Shown here in pieces: positions 1 to 8,145 of a stretch of DNA of 27,163 nucleotides. The notes beneath the pieces were generated by a model. That model made no database searches, had not been told where the DNA came from, and was given only the letters and a program-made list of their open reading frames with translations. A program made the position numbers and the translations under genes. Location: contig CAJOER010000012.1 in the NCBI GenBank assembly GCA_905233805.1, positions 1 through 27,163 of the forward strand, read 5' to 3'. How positions within the stretch are numbered: position 1 is the first letter of the stretch; each line of letters begins with the position of its first letter. The stretch is from an uncultured Eubacterium sp. Its GTDB lineage: Bacteria > Bacillota > Clostridia > Oscillospirales > Acutalibacteraceae.

Positions 1-1
1 G

Positions 2-538
2 TCCTATGCCGAAAACCTGAAAATCAACGGCGAAAGCAGGGAAACTAAGGATATTGAACTTGCAGTTAAAACGGGCGAAACGGAGATTGAGCTTGAATTC
101 GATACGCCCGCATATTTAAAGGAAAGGCCCGAAAAACTTTTCGTTCTTAAAAAGGGCTCGCTTCTTTTCTCGCTTCCCGTAAAAAATGAAAAGAGAAAGC
201 GCGAATATGTAAGGCACGGCGTTGAAAGAAAATTCCCGTACTGCGACTGGGAGCTTATACCTCAGAGCGACTGGAACTATGCGTTTTGCGGTAACGGTTT
301 TACCGTAAATTATAACGGCGTTGGGGACTTCCCGTTTTCGGAAAGCAGCCCGCCCGTAACCGTCAGCGCAGATATGCAGAAAATCAACTGGGGACACAGA
401 TTTATGTTTAAAACAGTCTGTGCGAAAACTCCCAAATCCGCAAAGCCGCTTTCCGAAAAAGAGCGGATTGAGCTTTACCCCTACGGCTGCGCAAAGCTGC
501 GAATGACCGAAATGCCGATAGTAAAAAATGAGGATTGA
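2..538 (+). CDS. Beta-L-arabinofuranosidase-like glycoside hydrolase (GH127/DUF1680 type), C-terminal part
   Basis: The frame is open from base 2 and ends at TGA 536-538, giving the last 178 residues of a protein whose start lies outside the window. The tail reads LYPYGCAKLRMTEMP, which resembles the conserved C-terminal strand of GH127/DUF1680 enzymes (typically 'PYGcT.LRiTefP'). The preceding all-beta region rich in aromatics (residues about 80-110, with CDWELIPQSDWNYAF) fits the C-terminal beta-sandwich of that family. GH127 enzymes remove terminal beta-L-arabinofuranosyl residues from plant glycans; the catalytic Cys/Glu region would be upstream and cannot be checked. A terminator follows directly. 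The sugar transporter and beta-helix genes downstream support a plant-glycan setting. Family assignment is from motif memory; substrate is inferred. Confidence 0.75.
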   Translation, partial: SYAENLKINGESRETKDIELAVKTGETEIELEFDTPAYLKERPEKLFVLKKGSLLFSLPVKNEKRKREYVRHGVERKFPYCDWELIPQSDWNYAFCGNGFTVNYNGVGDFPFSESSPPVTVSADMQKINWGHRFMFKTVCAKTPKSAKPLSEKERIELYPYGCAKLRMTEMPIVKNED

Positions 539-545
539 AATAGAT

Positions 546-574
546 AAAGGCACCGAGTGTGCCTTTATTATTTT
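546..574 (+). terminator. Rho-independent terminator after the GH127-like gene
   Basis: AAAGGCAC (546-553) pairs with GTGCCTTT (559-566) across a 5-nt loop and is followed by a T-rich run. It begins 8 nt after the stop codon, so it ends the upstream transcript before the next promoter. Confidence 0.8.
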
Positions 575-591
575 ATTGACGGTTTAACGTA

Positions 592-620
592 TTGATTTGA
601 TTTTTTCTATATGATATAAT
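592..620 (+). promoter_or_regulatory. Sigma-A promoter of the transporter operon
   Basis: TTGATT (592-597), a 17-bp spacer and a perfect TATAAT (615-620) lie 37 bp before the transporter start. The ribosome site AAAGGAAGGG (643-652) sits just before ATG 658. No clear operator palindrome is visible. Confidence 0.8.
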
Positions 621-657
621 GGCATTAATATAATAATTCTTTAAAGGAAGGGAAAGT

Positions 658-2193
658 ATGAAAAAAGAAAACGTTAACGAAGCGGTTGTAAGGCCGCCAG
701 GAACGCTTTCCGGTATTGAGGGAAAATGCGTTACAAAATTTGAATATGTCTGCCTTATTCTTGCAAGGGTAGGCGGTATGTTCGGTACAACGCTTACGGG
801 TACCCTTGCAACTGCTTTTTTGCACGAGCTTTATTACGGACCCGTAGGTGTCAGCGCAGACAGAATTGCAAAAATCGGCGCAGGTATGACAACGCTTACA
901 ACCCTGCTCGGTATCGTTGTAGGACTTTTTGCGGGCATTATCGTTCAGAAATGGAAAACCAGATGGGGCAGATACCGTCAGTGGTATATTATCTGCCTTA
1001 TTCCCATATTTGCTACAACCGTATTGTATTTCTGGGTGCCCAAAGGCTGGACCGTTCAGCAGATGATTATTTTAAGATATACGGTTGCCTGCTGTCAGAC
1101 AGTATTCAATATTTTCAACAACTTCGGTCAGAATGTCGCTCAGGTTATCTCTCCGAACCCGAAGGAGAAAAAGACGGTTGCAACGGTATGGCAGTTATCG
1201 TATTATATCGGATACGGCGGAGCATACGGAGCAACCTTTGTTTACGGACTGTTTAGCGATGATAAAAACAAAATGTATATGACTCTTGCAATTGTTGCGG
1301 CAATAGTCACGGCTTTCGGTAACCTTATGTGCGGTCTTTTCTGTCATGAGAGAATTGAACTGCCCAAAAAGGAAAAGGTCAAGGTTTCAAAAGCCTTGTT
1401 TTCACTGTTCAAATACAAGAATTACCGCGCTTATCAGTATATGCAGTGGGCTAATACGCTTGCCGCTCTCGGCAAGTTCTCAACCCTACTTGCGGCAATT
1501 ACGGTGGGCTCTTCGAAGAACCTTCTGTTAACTCTTCCTACCGCGGTAGGTACGGTAGTCGGCAATGTTATTACTGCTAAAATTTCAAAGAAATATGAGC
1601 CTACAAAGCTCTTGAAATTCTGCGGACCTTATTCTATGTGTTCAGCTTTGGTTCTGTTCTTCATCTGTTTTGCAGAGGCAAAGATGGGAATTATGTTTTT
1701 CAAGGGATGGAATAGTATATTTTTCTATGTGTTCTATTTCCTGTTCGGCGTAGGCATTGGCGTTCAGGAACTTTCAAAATCTCACTTCGACGTCGAATAT
1801 TTCGACTATCTCGAATGGCAGACGGGCGAAAGAATGGAAGCTATACAGGGTATTATACCCGACTGGATTACCAAGGCGCTCAATTACCTCAAGGACCTTG
1901 CAATCCCGTTTATGATTGCATGGGTTGGATATGAATCATCCGTTGAAGGCGACCTCGTAAAAACAATGCAAGCAAAACCGGATTATTTAGACACCTGCCT
2001 GTGGCTGCTTGCCTTCCTGCTGTTCGGCTATTCGCTGGCTAACGTAATCAAGGCGCTCGTTCTTAAGTTTATCTATAATGTTGAGGGCGAAACCAAGCAG
2101 AAGATGTATAAAGAACTCGAAGAAATGCGCGCCGAAAGACACGCTGAAAATGAAGCGCTTAACAGCGCAAAAACCGTAACGGAAGAAGCATAA
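658..2193 (+). CDS. GPH-type sugar:cation symporter (MFS_2)
   Basis: 511-residue polytopic membrane protein of the glycoside-pentoside-hexuronide symporter group, which imports mono- and oligosaccharides with Na+ or H+. About 12 hydrophobic segments are visible, and residues about 96-112 contain KTRWGRYRQW, matching the family signature loop between helices 2 and 3 (usually 'D.t.srwGr.rp'). The length fits the family (440-520 aa). The C-terminal tail is a charged helix rich in Glu. The start is fixed by the ribosome site at 643-652. The stop TAA overlaps the next start in TAATG, so it is translationally coupled to the beta-helix gene. Substrate is not determined by sequence; neighbours suggest a plant-derived oligosaccharide or arabinoside. 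Confidence 0.85.
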   Translation: MKKENVNEAVVRPPGTLSGIEGKCVTKFEYVCLILARVGGMFGTTLTGTLATAFLHELYYGPVGVSADRIAKIGAGMTTLTTLLGIVVGLFAGIIVQKWKTRWGRYRQWYIICLIPIFATTVLYFWVPKGWTVQQMIILRYTVACCQTVFNIFNNFGQNVAQVISPNPKEKKTVATVWQLSYYIGYGGAYGATFVYGLFSDDKNKMYMTLAIVAAIVTAFGNLMCGLFCHERIELPKKEKVKVSKALFSLFKYKNYRAYQYMQWANTLAALGKFSTLLAAITVGSSKNLLLTLPTAVGTVVGNVITAKISKKYEPTKLLKFCGPYSMCSALVLFFICFAEAKMGIMFFKGWNSIFFYVFYFLFGVGIGVQELSKSHFDVEYFDYLEWQTGERMEAIQGIIPDWITKALNYLKDLAIPFMIAWVGYESSVEGDLVKTMQAKPDYLDTCLWLLAFLLFGYSLANVIKALVLKFIYNVEGETKQKMYKELEEMRAERHAENEALNSAKTVTEEA

Positions 2194-3137
2194 TGAATTT
2201 TGTTAACGTGCTTGATAATAAAGGTGTTTATGCCGACGGCGTAAACGACGATACAAAAGCGCTGCAAAAATGTATTGACGAGGTAAAAAACGGCGGAACG
2301 GTATATTTTCCGGACGGAGTTTACCTCGTCTCTGCCGCGCTTATATTCTATTCAAATCAATATTTACGCTTTTCGGATAATGCAAGAATTTTAAGAAGTG
2401 GTAAAAGCAATCCGCTTACTAGATATCTTCTTGCCTCTTATTCCGAAAAGGACTGGTCAGGATACTGCGGAACTCACGACGTTGTGATTTCCGGCGGTAT
2501 TTTTGACGGTAATGAAAGCTTAACAGAAAAATCAACGCTTGTTAATACAGTCCACTGTAAAAATATTGTTATAGAAAACTGCCGCTTTGTTAACTGCTCT
2601 AAATGGCATTGCGTTGAGCTTAATTCAACTGAAAACGCAACCGTAAAAAACTGTGTTTTTGACGGCAGAACCTATACCTTAAAATGTGACGAGCTTCATA
2701 ACGAGCTTATCCAGCTTGACTGGCCGCACATTGGTTCATATGGCCCCGTATATAACTGCAACGGTGAGCTTATTGGTTTTTGCGTTGACGATACCCCCTG
2801 TAAAAACGTGCATATTGAATCCAACGTATTTAAGTGCAACGGTTTTCCCGCAATCGGTCATCACGACGATTGCCCGCATTGCGATATAGTTATAAGCAAT
2901 AATGTGTTTGACGGCTCCGCCTCAGGCTACGGCAGGAGCAGGGGATATATTATTTTTACGCCTTCGGTTTTTAAAGTTAAGATTGTTGAAAATAGTTTTA
3001 TTGCACCCGAAAAATCGCAAGCCCCCAATATCGGCATAGTGTTTGAAAGTGCCGATAAAGCGGCGCTTTTCTGTGAAAATAACAATTTCAGCGGCTATTA
3101 TTCGGATAAGGTTATTTATTCCGATAACAGCTATTAA
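2193..3137 (+). CDS. Right-handed beta-helix protein (pectate lyase-like superfamily)
   Basis: 314 residues without a signal peptide. The N-terminus has the classic entry of the pectate-lyase-3/polygalacturonase-like superfamily: GVYADGVNDDTKALQKCID followed by GGTVYFPDGVYLVS at residues about 10-50. After it come short repeating strands with Asn ladders such as 'IENCRFVNCS' and 'NNVFDGS' typical of parallel beta-helix coils (residues about 85-300). Such folds include polysaccharide lyases, GH28-like hydrolases and epimerases. The absence of a secretion signal suggests it acts in the cytoplasm on an imported saccharide. It is coupled by TAATG overlap to the transporter and followed 21 bp later by the phosphoesterase. 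The exact enzyme class is unresolved. Confidence 0.75.
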   Translation: MNFVNVLDNKGVYADGVNDDTKALQKCIDEVKNGGTVYFPDGVYLVSAALIFYSNQYLRFSDNARILRSGKSNPLTRYLLASYSEKDWSGYCGTHDVVISGGIFDGNESLTEKSTLVNTVHCKNIVIENCRFVNCSKWHCVELNSTENATVKNCVFDGRTYTLKCDELHNELIQLDWPHIGSYGPVYNCNGELIGFCVDDTPCKNVHIESNVFKCNGFPAIGHHDDCPHCDIVISNNVFDGSASGYGRSRGYIIFTPSVFKVKIVENSFIAPEKSQAPNIGIVFESADKAALFCENNNFSGYYSDKVIYSDNSY

Positions 3138-3158
3138 TCACATAACGGAGGAGATAAT

Positions 3159-4511
3159 ATGAAACCGTTAAAGTTTTATCTTATAACCGATACCCATTAC
3201 TTTAAAAATTCAATAGGCGCCTACGGAGAAGCCTATGAAGAGTTTATGGAAGGCGAACAAAAGTGCTTTGCCGAAACTCAAAGTATTAATGAAGCGGTTT
3301 TTGATTTTCTTACCGATGCAAATGAAGCGGATATTCTTTTGATTGCGGGTGACCTTACCTTTTGGGGAGAAAAAGAAAACCACGATTCATTTACAAAGCT
3401 GTTACACGATTTTAAGGAAAAAAGCGGTAAACGCATATTCGTGGTTACCGCGGGTCACGATTTTGATAACCGTTCTTACGGCTATAACGAAAACGGACGC
3501 TTTGAGCTTGAAACAACGCCGTTTTCCGCACTCTACGATTATTATAAGGATTTCGGTTATGAGGACGCTGTCGCGTTTAATAAAGAGCATCTGTCATACG
3601 TTGCGCAGCTTTCCGACGAAGTCCGTCTGCTTGTTATTTGTAACGATATAGACGGCGAAAAGCATATTACTTATGATGACGAGTTCCTCGGCTGGATAGC
3701 TCAGCAGGCAAAACAGGCGCAAGCCGACGGACAGATGATGATAGCTATGGAGCATTATCCCGTGCTTCCCGGTCAGCCGATACTCGGCCTTATTAAAGAC
3801 GCCTGGCAGGCTGAAAGCGATAAGCTCGTCAAAACCCTTGCCGATAACGGCGTTCACCTTATTTTCACGGGACATATGCACAACCAGAGCATTAATGTTA
3901 CAAAAACCGAAAAGGGCAACCTTTTCTATGATGTTTGCACGGGCTCTGTAATCGGTTGGCCGTCTTTCATAAGGCTTGTAACAATCGAGGATGAAAACAC
4001 GGTTGACATAAAGAGTATTCAGACTCCCGAATTTGATTGGGAGAAAAACGGACTTACCTCAAAGGAATATCTTATAGCCCAGTTTGAAAAGATGATTCGT
4101 ACACTTATAACGGCGATGAGAGACAACCCCGAAAGATTTATGCGGAAAGTCAATATAAAATCTTCGCCGTCGAAGGAAAAGCTGTTCAGCTTTATCGGCA
4201 AAAAGCTGAACAAAATGACAGTAGGTCAGTTTGCACATTTACTTTTGATATCTGCCGATAAGAGTATCAAAAAAGACTCCTTCGTTGAGTTGGCAGTCAA
4301 TCTTGTAAGAAGCATTTTTGAGGGCAACCAGCCTTATGTTCAGGGTACGCCCGAAGGCGATTTGCTTTTGAAAGTGTTTAAGCGGCTAAGCCCGTTTTTC
4401 AAAAAGTTTAAGGATTCCCAGGGCAATCAGTTAGACTTTTATGAAACGATGAAACATACCGTCGGAAACTACGGTATCGACGATTATAACGCAACTATAA
4501 AGCTTTCTTAA
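3159..4511 (+). CDS. Calcineurin-type metallophosphoesterase
   Basis: 450 residues. The metal-binding signature is nearly complete: D-x-H in LITDTHY (Asp11, His13), G-D in IAGDLTFWG (Asp65) with His75, then AGHD (98-101) in place of the usual GNHD, His-Tyr-Pro in MEHYPVLPG, and GHMH in FTGHMHNQ. The Asn of GNHD, normally a metal ligand and part of the phosphate site, is Gly here. A C-terminal helical extension (from about residue 300) is not part of the core fold. There is no signal peptide, so the protein is likely cytoplasmic. The ribosome site AACGGAGGAG (about 3143-3152) fixes ATG 3159. It is third in the operon, but its substrate is unknown. Confidence 0.8.
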   Translation: MKPLKFYLITDTHYFKNSIGAYGEAYEEFMEGEQKCFAETQSINEAVFDFLTDANEADILLIAGDLTFWGEKENHDSFTKLLHDFKEKSGKRIFVVTAGHDFDNRSYGYNENGRFELETTPFSALYDYYKDFGYEDAVAFNKEHLSYVAQLSDEVRLLVICNDIDGEKHITYDDEFLGWIAQQAKQAQADGQMMIAMEHYPVLPGQPILGLIKDAWQAESDKLVKTLADNGVHLIFTGHMHNQSINVTKTEKGNLFYDVCTGSVIGWPSFIRLVTIEDENTVDIKSIQTPEFDWEKNGLTSKEYLIAQFEKMIRTLITAMRDNPERFMRKVNIKSSPSKEKLFSFIGKKLNKMTVGQFAHLLLISADKSIKKDSFVELAVNLVRSIFEGNQPYVQGTPEGDLLLKVFKRLSPFFKKFKDSQGNQLDFYETMKHTVGNYGIDDYNATIKLS

Positions 4512-4516
4512 AATTA

Positions 4517-4550
4517 AAAGCTGTCACAGTTTTGTGACAGCTTTATTTTT
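4517..4550. terminator. Bidirectional terminator between convergent genes
   Basis: AAAGCTGTCACA (4517-4528) and TGTGACAGCTTT (4533-4544) form a perfect 12-bp stem with a 4-nt loop. T-rich tracts follow on the + side and an A-tract precedes it, so it can end both the phosphoesterase transcript and the opposing permease transcript. Confidence 0.9.
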
Positions 4551-5697
4551 ATTCTTTTTTGTTCAGTTTCAATTCTCTTTTTTCAAGCCGCGGAAGAATT
4601 ACCTCGTTATAAATAATTACGAACATCGCGGCGAAGGGGATAGCGAGAATTATTCCCGCCATACCGGCAATCTTGCTGCCGAATATGATTAAAATCAAGG
4701 TCCATACTCCGGGAATACCGAGCGAACCGCTGAACATCTTCGGCTTGATTACAAGGGCGTCAACCGCCTGAAGGATTGAGAAGAAGATTATGAAAATCAG
4801 CGCGTTGAGCGGTTTGTCGAGAACGAGGAAAAACGCGCCGAGCGCACCGCCGATTATCGGCCCGAAAGTCGGGATAATATTAGTAATTGCAACGATTACC
4901 GCAATAAGGGGCGCGTAAGGCATTCTCAGAATCAAAAGGAAGATAAGCGTTACAACGCCGATAATAAACGCGTCGATAAGGGTGCAGCCCATATACTTGA
5001 TAAATACTTTGTGACAACTGAGCATAACCTCGTTACTTCTGTTGATTTTTTCCTCTTTTTCAAAAGCTCTTCTCAACTTGTCGAAGAAGGTGAGAATAGT
5101 CTTTTTTGCAACGAGGAAGCAGAAACCGAAGAGTATTCCGATAAAGAAGTTTCCGATTTTTCCGCCTATGGAACCGAGAGTGCTTAAAATCTCGGAACTG
5201 TTTTCCTTAATCGTATTTGTTACGCTGCTTACCGCGTCGTCAATAATCTTGTTGAGCGAAGCGAGGTCAAGGTCTATTTTAAGCTTTGCCGCAATCTCAA
5301 TTATCTTATTGAGAAGGTCCTCAATCTTCGCCATATATGACGGCCAGTCGTTAATCAGCTTAGTAATACTCTGAACGAGCGAGGGTATAAGCGCAACGAG
5401 TAGCAATGCAATAATGAGCACTGCGCATACGGCTACAATGACTACGGCAGTAACGTGGCGCGTCTGCTCTTTTTTGATGTTTTTTAAAAGCGTTCTTTTA
5501 AAAAATTCCGATAAGGGGTTGAGAAGATACGCTACAATAAGCCCGATAATTATCGGAGAAAGAAGCTGCAAAACGCTTTTTATTGCGGATGTGAATACGC
5601 CTGCATTTGTCAGAATAAGATAAAAAAGTATCGCAAAGCAAAGCGCGAACGTATACGCAAACCACGGTTTTTGTAAAAGTAGTTTAAGCTTTTTCAT
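4549..5697 (-). CDS. AI-2E family transporter (PerM/YdbI-like permease)
   Basis: 382-residue polytopic membrane protein. The C-terminal half contains the family hallmarks: NIIPTFGPIIGGALGAFFL, then LVIKPKMFSGSLGIPGVW and a final GIILAIPFAAMFVIIYNEV. An amphipathic helical stretch rich in Ile/Lys (residues about 115-170) between N-terminal and central helices is also typical. Family members are variously assigned to autoinducer-2 export, Na+(Li+)/H+ antiport or general efflux, so function cannot be set from sequence. The ribosome site CGGAGAA lies just before ATG at 5697, and the gene has its own promoter (5728-5756). It appears monocistronic. Confidence 0.85.
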   Translation of the reverse strand: MKKLKLLLQKPWFAYTFALCFAILFYLILTNAGVFTSAIKSVLQLLSPIIIGLIVAYLLNPLSEFFKRTLLKNIKKEQTRHVTAVVIVAVCAVLIIALLLVALIPSLVQSITKLINDWPSYMAKIEDLLNKIIEIAAKLKIDLDLASLNKIIDDAVSSVTNTIKENSSEILSTLGSIGGKIGNFFIGILFGFCFLVAKKTILTFFDKLRRAFEKEEKINRSNEVMLSCHKVFIKYMGCTLIDAFIIGVVTLIFLLILRMPYAPLIAVIVAITNIIPTFGPIIGGALGAFFLVLDKPLNALIFIIFFSILQAVDALVIKPKMFSGSLGIPGVWTLILIIFGSKIAGMAGIILAIPFAAMFVIIYNEVILPRLEKRELKLNKKE

Positions 5698-5727
5698 TTT
5701 AATTCTCCGTTTTTTTTATATAGTCAA

Positions 5728-5756
5728 AGTATATCATAATGTAAGGGAATAATCAA
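5728..5756 (-). promoter_or_regulatory. Promoter of the AI-2E permease gene
   Basis: Read on the minus strand: TTGATT (5756-5751), 17-bp spacer, TATACT (5733-5728), about 30 bp before the start codon. Confidence 0.7.
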
Positions 5757-5875
5757 TAATGAAATAAATGATACCGCTTTTCGGCGATGAAATAAAAAAG
5801 TGTTTCTTTTTTACTGAAAAAATGTTATTATATATTAGTTAAATTTTTTGTTTCAGTAAAAATGAGGATTATAAT

Positions 5876-5986
5876 ATGGAAGAATTCAATTATAAAGACA
5901 GTACGGCGGCTCAGAAGAGCGCTGAAAATGAAAAAATCGCTATAAAGTATCGTTTTTTGCGCGAAAAGATTATGCTTACCTTTTAA
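5876..5986 (+). CDS. Possible 36-aa small protein
   Basis: An ATG at 5876 preceded by ATGAGG (5862-5867) opens a 36-codon frame ending in TAA at 5984-5986. The predicted peptide is hydrophilic and charged, starts MEEFNYKDSTAAQK and has no membrane segment. An AT-rich stretch before it could hold a promoter, and a strong terminator follows at 6057, so a short transcript is plausible. It could equally be the N-terminal remnant of a deleted gene. No family is recognised. Confidence 0.3.
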   Translation: MEEFNYKDSTAAQKSAENEKIAIKYRFLREKIMLTF

Positions 5987-6019
5987 GGAACTATCCGGTT
6001 CAGAATTAATTATGTTCTA

Positions 6020-6036
6020 AACGATTATTAATCGTT
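6020..6036. repeat. 17-nt perfect palindrome in the spacer
   Basis: AACGATTA (6020-6027) and TAATCGTT (6029-6036) are exact inverted repeats around a single T. It lies after the 36-codon frame and before the terminator. It may be an operator or part of the transcript end; nothing else supports a role. Confidence 0.35.
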
Positions 6037-6056
6037 AAGATAACAGGGCGACTAAG

Positions 6057-6093
6057 AAGGAAAACGGCAGCGTTACGCTGCCGTTTTCCTTTT
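6057..6093. terminator. Strong bidirectional terminator
   Basis: A perfect 16-bp stem, AAGGAAAACGGCAGCG (6057-6072) with CGCTGCCGTTTTCCTT (6076-6091) and a TTA loop, is flanked by T runs on both strands. It lies 27 bp beyond the stop of the Na/Pi cotransporter gene on the minus strand and also closes the plus-strand spacer. Confidence 0.9.
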
Positions 6094-6117
6094 GTTATTT
6101 TAATGAATTAAGTTTGT

Positions 6118-7923
6118 TTAATCCAGCATATCAACCATACGTCCGTCTTCGCCTTCGCTGATGTTGAGCATCTCATATTTATCCTGGAATAACGCGTGAA
6201 TATGCTGCTTTGCTTTTACCGTATTTTCGCTGTCCTGAGCTTTATCTCCGTTTACAGTGCGGTTATATTTTATCAGCGAGTCCGCAACGATATCGCAATA
6301 GTCAATAAGACGTTCCTGAGTATAGCATATGTCAGCGAAGATGGTAGTCGACGTAAGACGTCCGTCCGCTCCGTGCATACGCTTATAATGACGTGATTTT
6401 ATGATTTCGCTAATCTGCATAACCTCTTCACGGTAATTCTGTATAGTTTCGGATAAGCGCACGTCCTTCCTTTCATAACCCATAACCGTGAGTTCAAGAA
6501 TTTCTGCGATTGAATCGCCCAGCACGAGCACTTCGGTTCTGTCCGTATCTCTTAACATATCCGAATTTCTTAAATCGGTGAGCGTTGAAGTATAACTCAG
6601 TATTGACTTTGAGAGCACGCCGATTTCGCCGAAAGCCGTGTTCGCATTCGTCAGCAGAAGAATAAATGCCGCGTCCTTTGTGTCCGACGTGTTAGCGGAA
6701 AGCTTGGTGATATAACTGTCAATCTGGTCGCGGTACTGCTCAATACGGTTAAGAAGAATCTGCGTTTCCTTATCGTTATCCGAATGGAAATCCAGAAGCG
6801 AGTGCATCGCGTTTTCAACCGTGTCGCCAAGGGTGCACACTGCGCGGTCCGTCTGGTCAAGCGCAATAGCGATATTGCGCAGCAGGTTTTCGTCCAGCAT
6901 AGTGAGAACGTTTTCCTGCGCAAGCTGCTCTTCCTCGCTTAAAGGTATTGTCTTTTGCGCAAGGAATACTATCAGTCCGCCGAAGGGTATCCAGAGGAGC
7001 GCACCGAAGAGGTTGATTGCAGAATGGAATATCGGAATGCCGATTCCGCCGACGGATTTTTCCAAAAACGGGAAATGGAATATCGCGTTCGCCGCGTAAA
7101 ACAGTATCATAAACGGAACGACTTTCAGTAATGAATAGTAAAGGTTAATAAGAGCGGTTCTCTTTCCGTTATTCGATGTACCGAGGGAGGAAATCATCGC
7201 CGTAATGCAGGTTCCGACCTGCGCTCCGCAGATAAGCGGGATTGCCGTACCGAAGGAAAGCCCCATCGAAAGGGCGAACGCCTGAACGATACCGACCGTT
7301 GCGTCGGAACTCTGAATAAGCATTGTAATTCCAAGTGCAACGATAAAGCCGATAATCGGATTTGAAAAGCTTATAAGTGCGGTTTTAAGCGCGGGAAGTT
7401 CCTTCAGCGGAGCCACGCCCTGACTCATAAGATTCATGCCTATCATCATAATTGAAAATCCGACCAGTGCATTTGCTATATTTATTACCTTTTGTTTCTT
7501 TGCAAATAAAGTGATTGCCACGCCGATTAGCGCAAGAAACGGCGCAAAGGTACTGGGCTTGATAATTGTCATAATAATGGATTCGCCGTCCAGCGCATTC
7601 AAGGATAAAAGCCATGCCGTTGCCGTCGAACCCAGACCTCCGCCGATAAGCAGACCGATTGCCTGCTGAAGCAAAATAATGCCCGAGTTAACAAGACCGA
7701 CCGTAAGTACAGACACCGCCGAGGATGACTGAACGACAGCGGTCAGTACCGTGCCGAAGAGGAACGCCGTAAAACGGTTTTTCGTAACCACTCCGAGCAA
7801 TTTATCCAGCGCGCCTCCCGTCAGCGTGGACAGGGACTTGCTCATGGCGTTCATGCCGAACATAAACAGAGCCAGACCGCCGGACATTGAAACAATGACC
7901 ATAAGAATTTCTACCGCACTCAT
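6118..7923 (-). CDS. Na/Pi cotransporter family protein with PhoU-like C-terminal domain
   Basis: 601 residues. The first about 320 form the PNaS (NptA-type) transport core with its inverted repeat. Each repeat has the QSS signature: QSSSAVSVLTVG at Gln65 and QSSDATVGIVQAF at Gln204. The GAQVGTCITAMISS segment after the second repeat is also characteristic. Residues about 340-560 are helical and hydrophilic, the PhoU-like bundle found at the C-terminus of bacterial members. Such proteins move phosphate with sodium, often as low-affinity uptake or efflux; direction cannot be read from sequence. The ribosome site AGGAGGT (7931-7937) fixes the start. It is monocistronic, between promoter 7956-7984 and terminator 6057-6093. 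Confidence 0.88.
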   Translation of the reverse strand: MSAVEILMVIVSMSGGLALFMFGMNAMSKSLSTLTGGALDKLLGVVTKNRFTAFLFGTVLTAVVQSSSAVSVLTVGLVNSGIILLQQAIGLLIGGGLGSTATAWLLSLNALDGESIIMTIIKPSTFAPFLALIGVAITLFAKKQKVINIANALVGFSIMMIGMNLMSQGVAPLKELPALKTALISFSNPIIGFIVALGITMLIQSSDATVGIVQAFALSMGLSFGTAIPLICGAQVGTCITAMISSLGTSNNGKRTALINLYYSLLKVVPFMILFYAANAIFHFPFLEKSVGGIGIPIFHSAINLFGALLWIPFGGLIVFLAQKTIPLSEEEQLAQENVLTMLDENLLRNIAIALDQTDRAVCTLGDTVENAMHSLLDFHSDNDKETQILLNRIEQYRDQIDSYITKLSANTSDTKDAAFILLLTNANTAFGEIGVLSKSILSYTSTLTDLRNSDMLRDTDRTEVLVLGDSIAEILELTVMGYERKDVRLSETIQNYREEVMQISEIIKSRHYKRMHGADGRLTSTTIFADICYTQERLIDYCDIVADSLIKYNRTVNGDKAQDSENTVKAKQHIHALFQDKYEMLNISEGEDGRMVDMLD

Positions 7924-7955
7924 ATATCTAACCTCCTGAACTATATAACTTAATC

Positions 7956-7984
7956 ATTGTATCATAATGAAATAATTCTTTCAA
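7956..7984 (-). promoter_or_regulatory. Promoter of the Na/Pi cotransporter gene
   Basis: On the minus strand TTGAAA (7984-7979), a 17-bp spacer and TACAAT (7961-7956) precede the start by about 32 bp. Confidence 0.75.
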
Positions 7985-8025
7985 GAATTTCATATGCATT
8001 ATTAAGGGGCGGCTTCATCAAGGAT

Positions 8026-8054
8026 AAAGCTCCGCGCGACGGCTCGGAGCTTTT
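8026..8054. terminator. Hairpin between divergent promoters
   Basis: AAAGCTCCG (8026-8034) pairs with CGGAGCTTT (8045-8053), with a run of four T after it on the plus strand. No annotated gene ends here: it lies between the divergent promoters at 7956-7984 and 8090-8098. It is terminator-shaped but may be a remnant or the end of an unrecognised short RNA. Confidence 0.45.
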
Positions 8055-8089
8055 GTGTTTGAATATAGTCTTTATTTTTTTAATAAATA

Positions 8090-8098
8090 TGGTATAAT
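8090..8098 (+). promoter_or_regulatory. Extended -10 promoter of the secreted-protein gene
   Basis: TGGTATAAT (8090-8098) is a perfect extended -10. The matching -35 region is poor (T-rich), which extended -10 promoters tolerate. It lies 48 bp before ATG 8146. Confidence 0.6.
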
Positions 8099-8145
8099 AT
8101 AAAAAACGCAATAAGCAATAAATCAAAAGAAATTGAGGTATAGAA

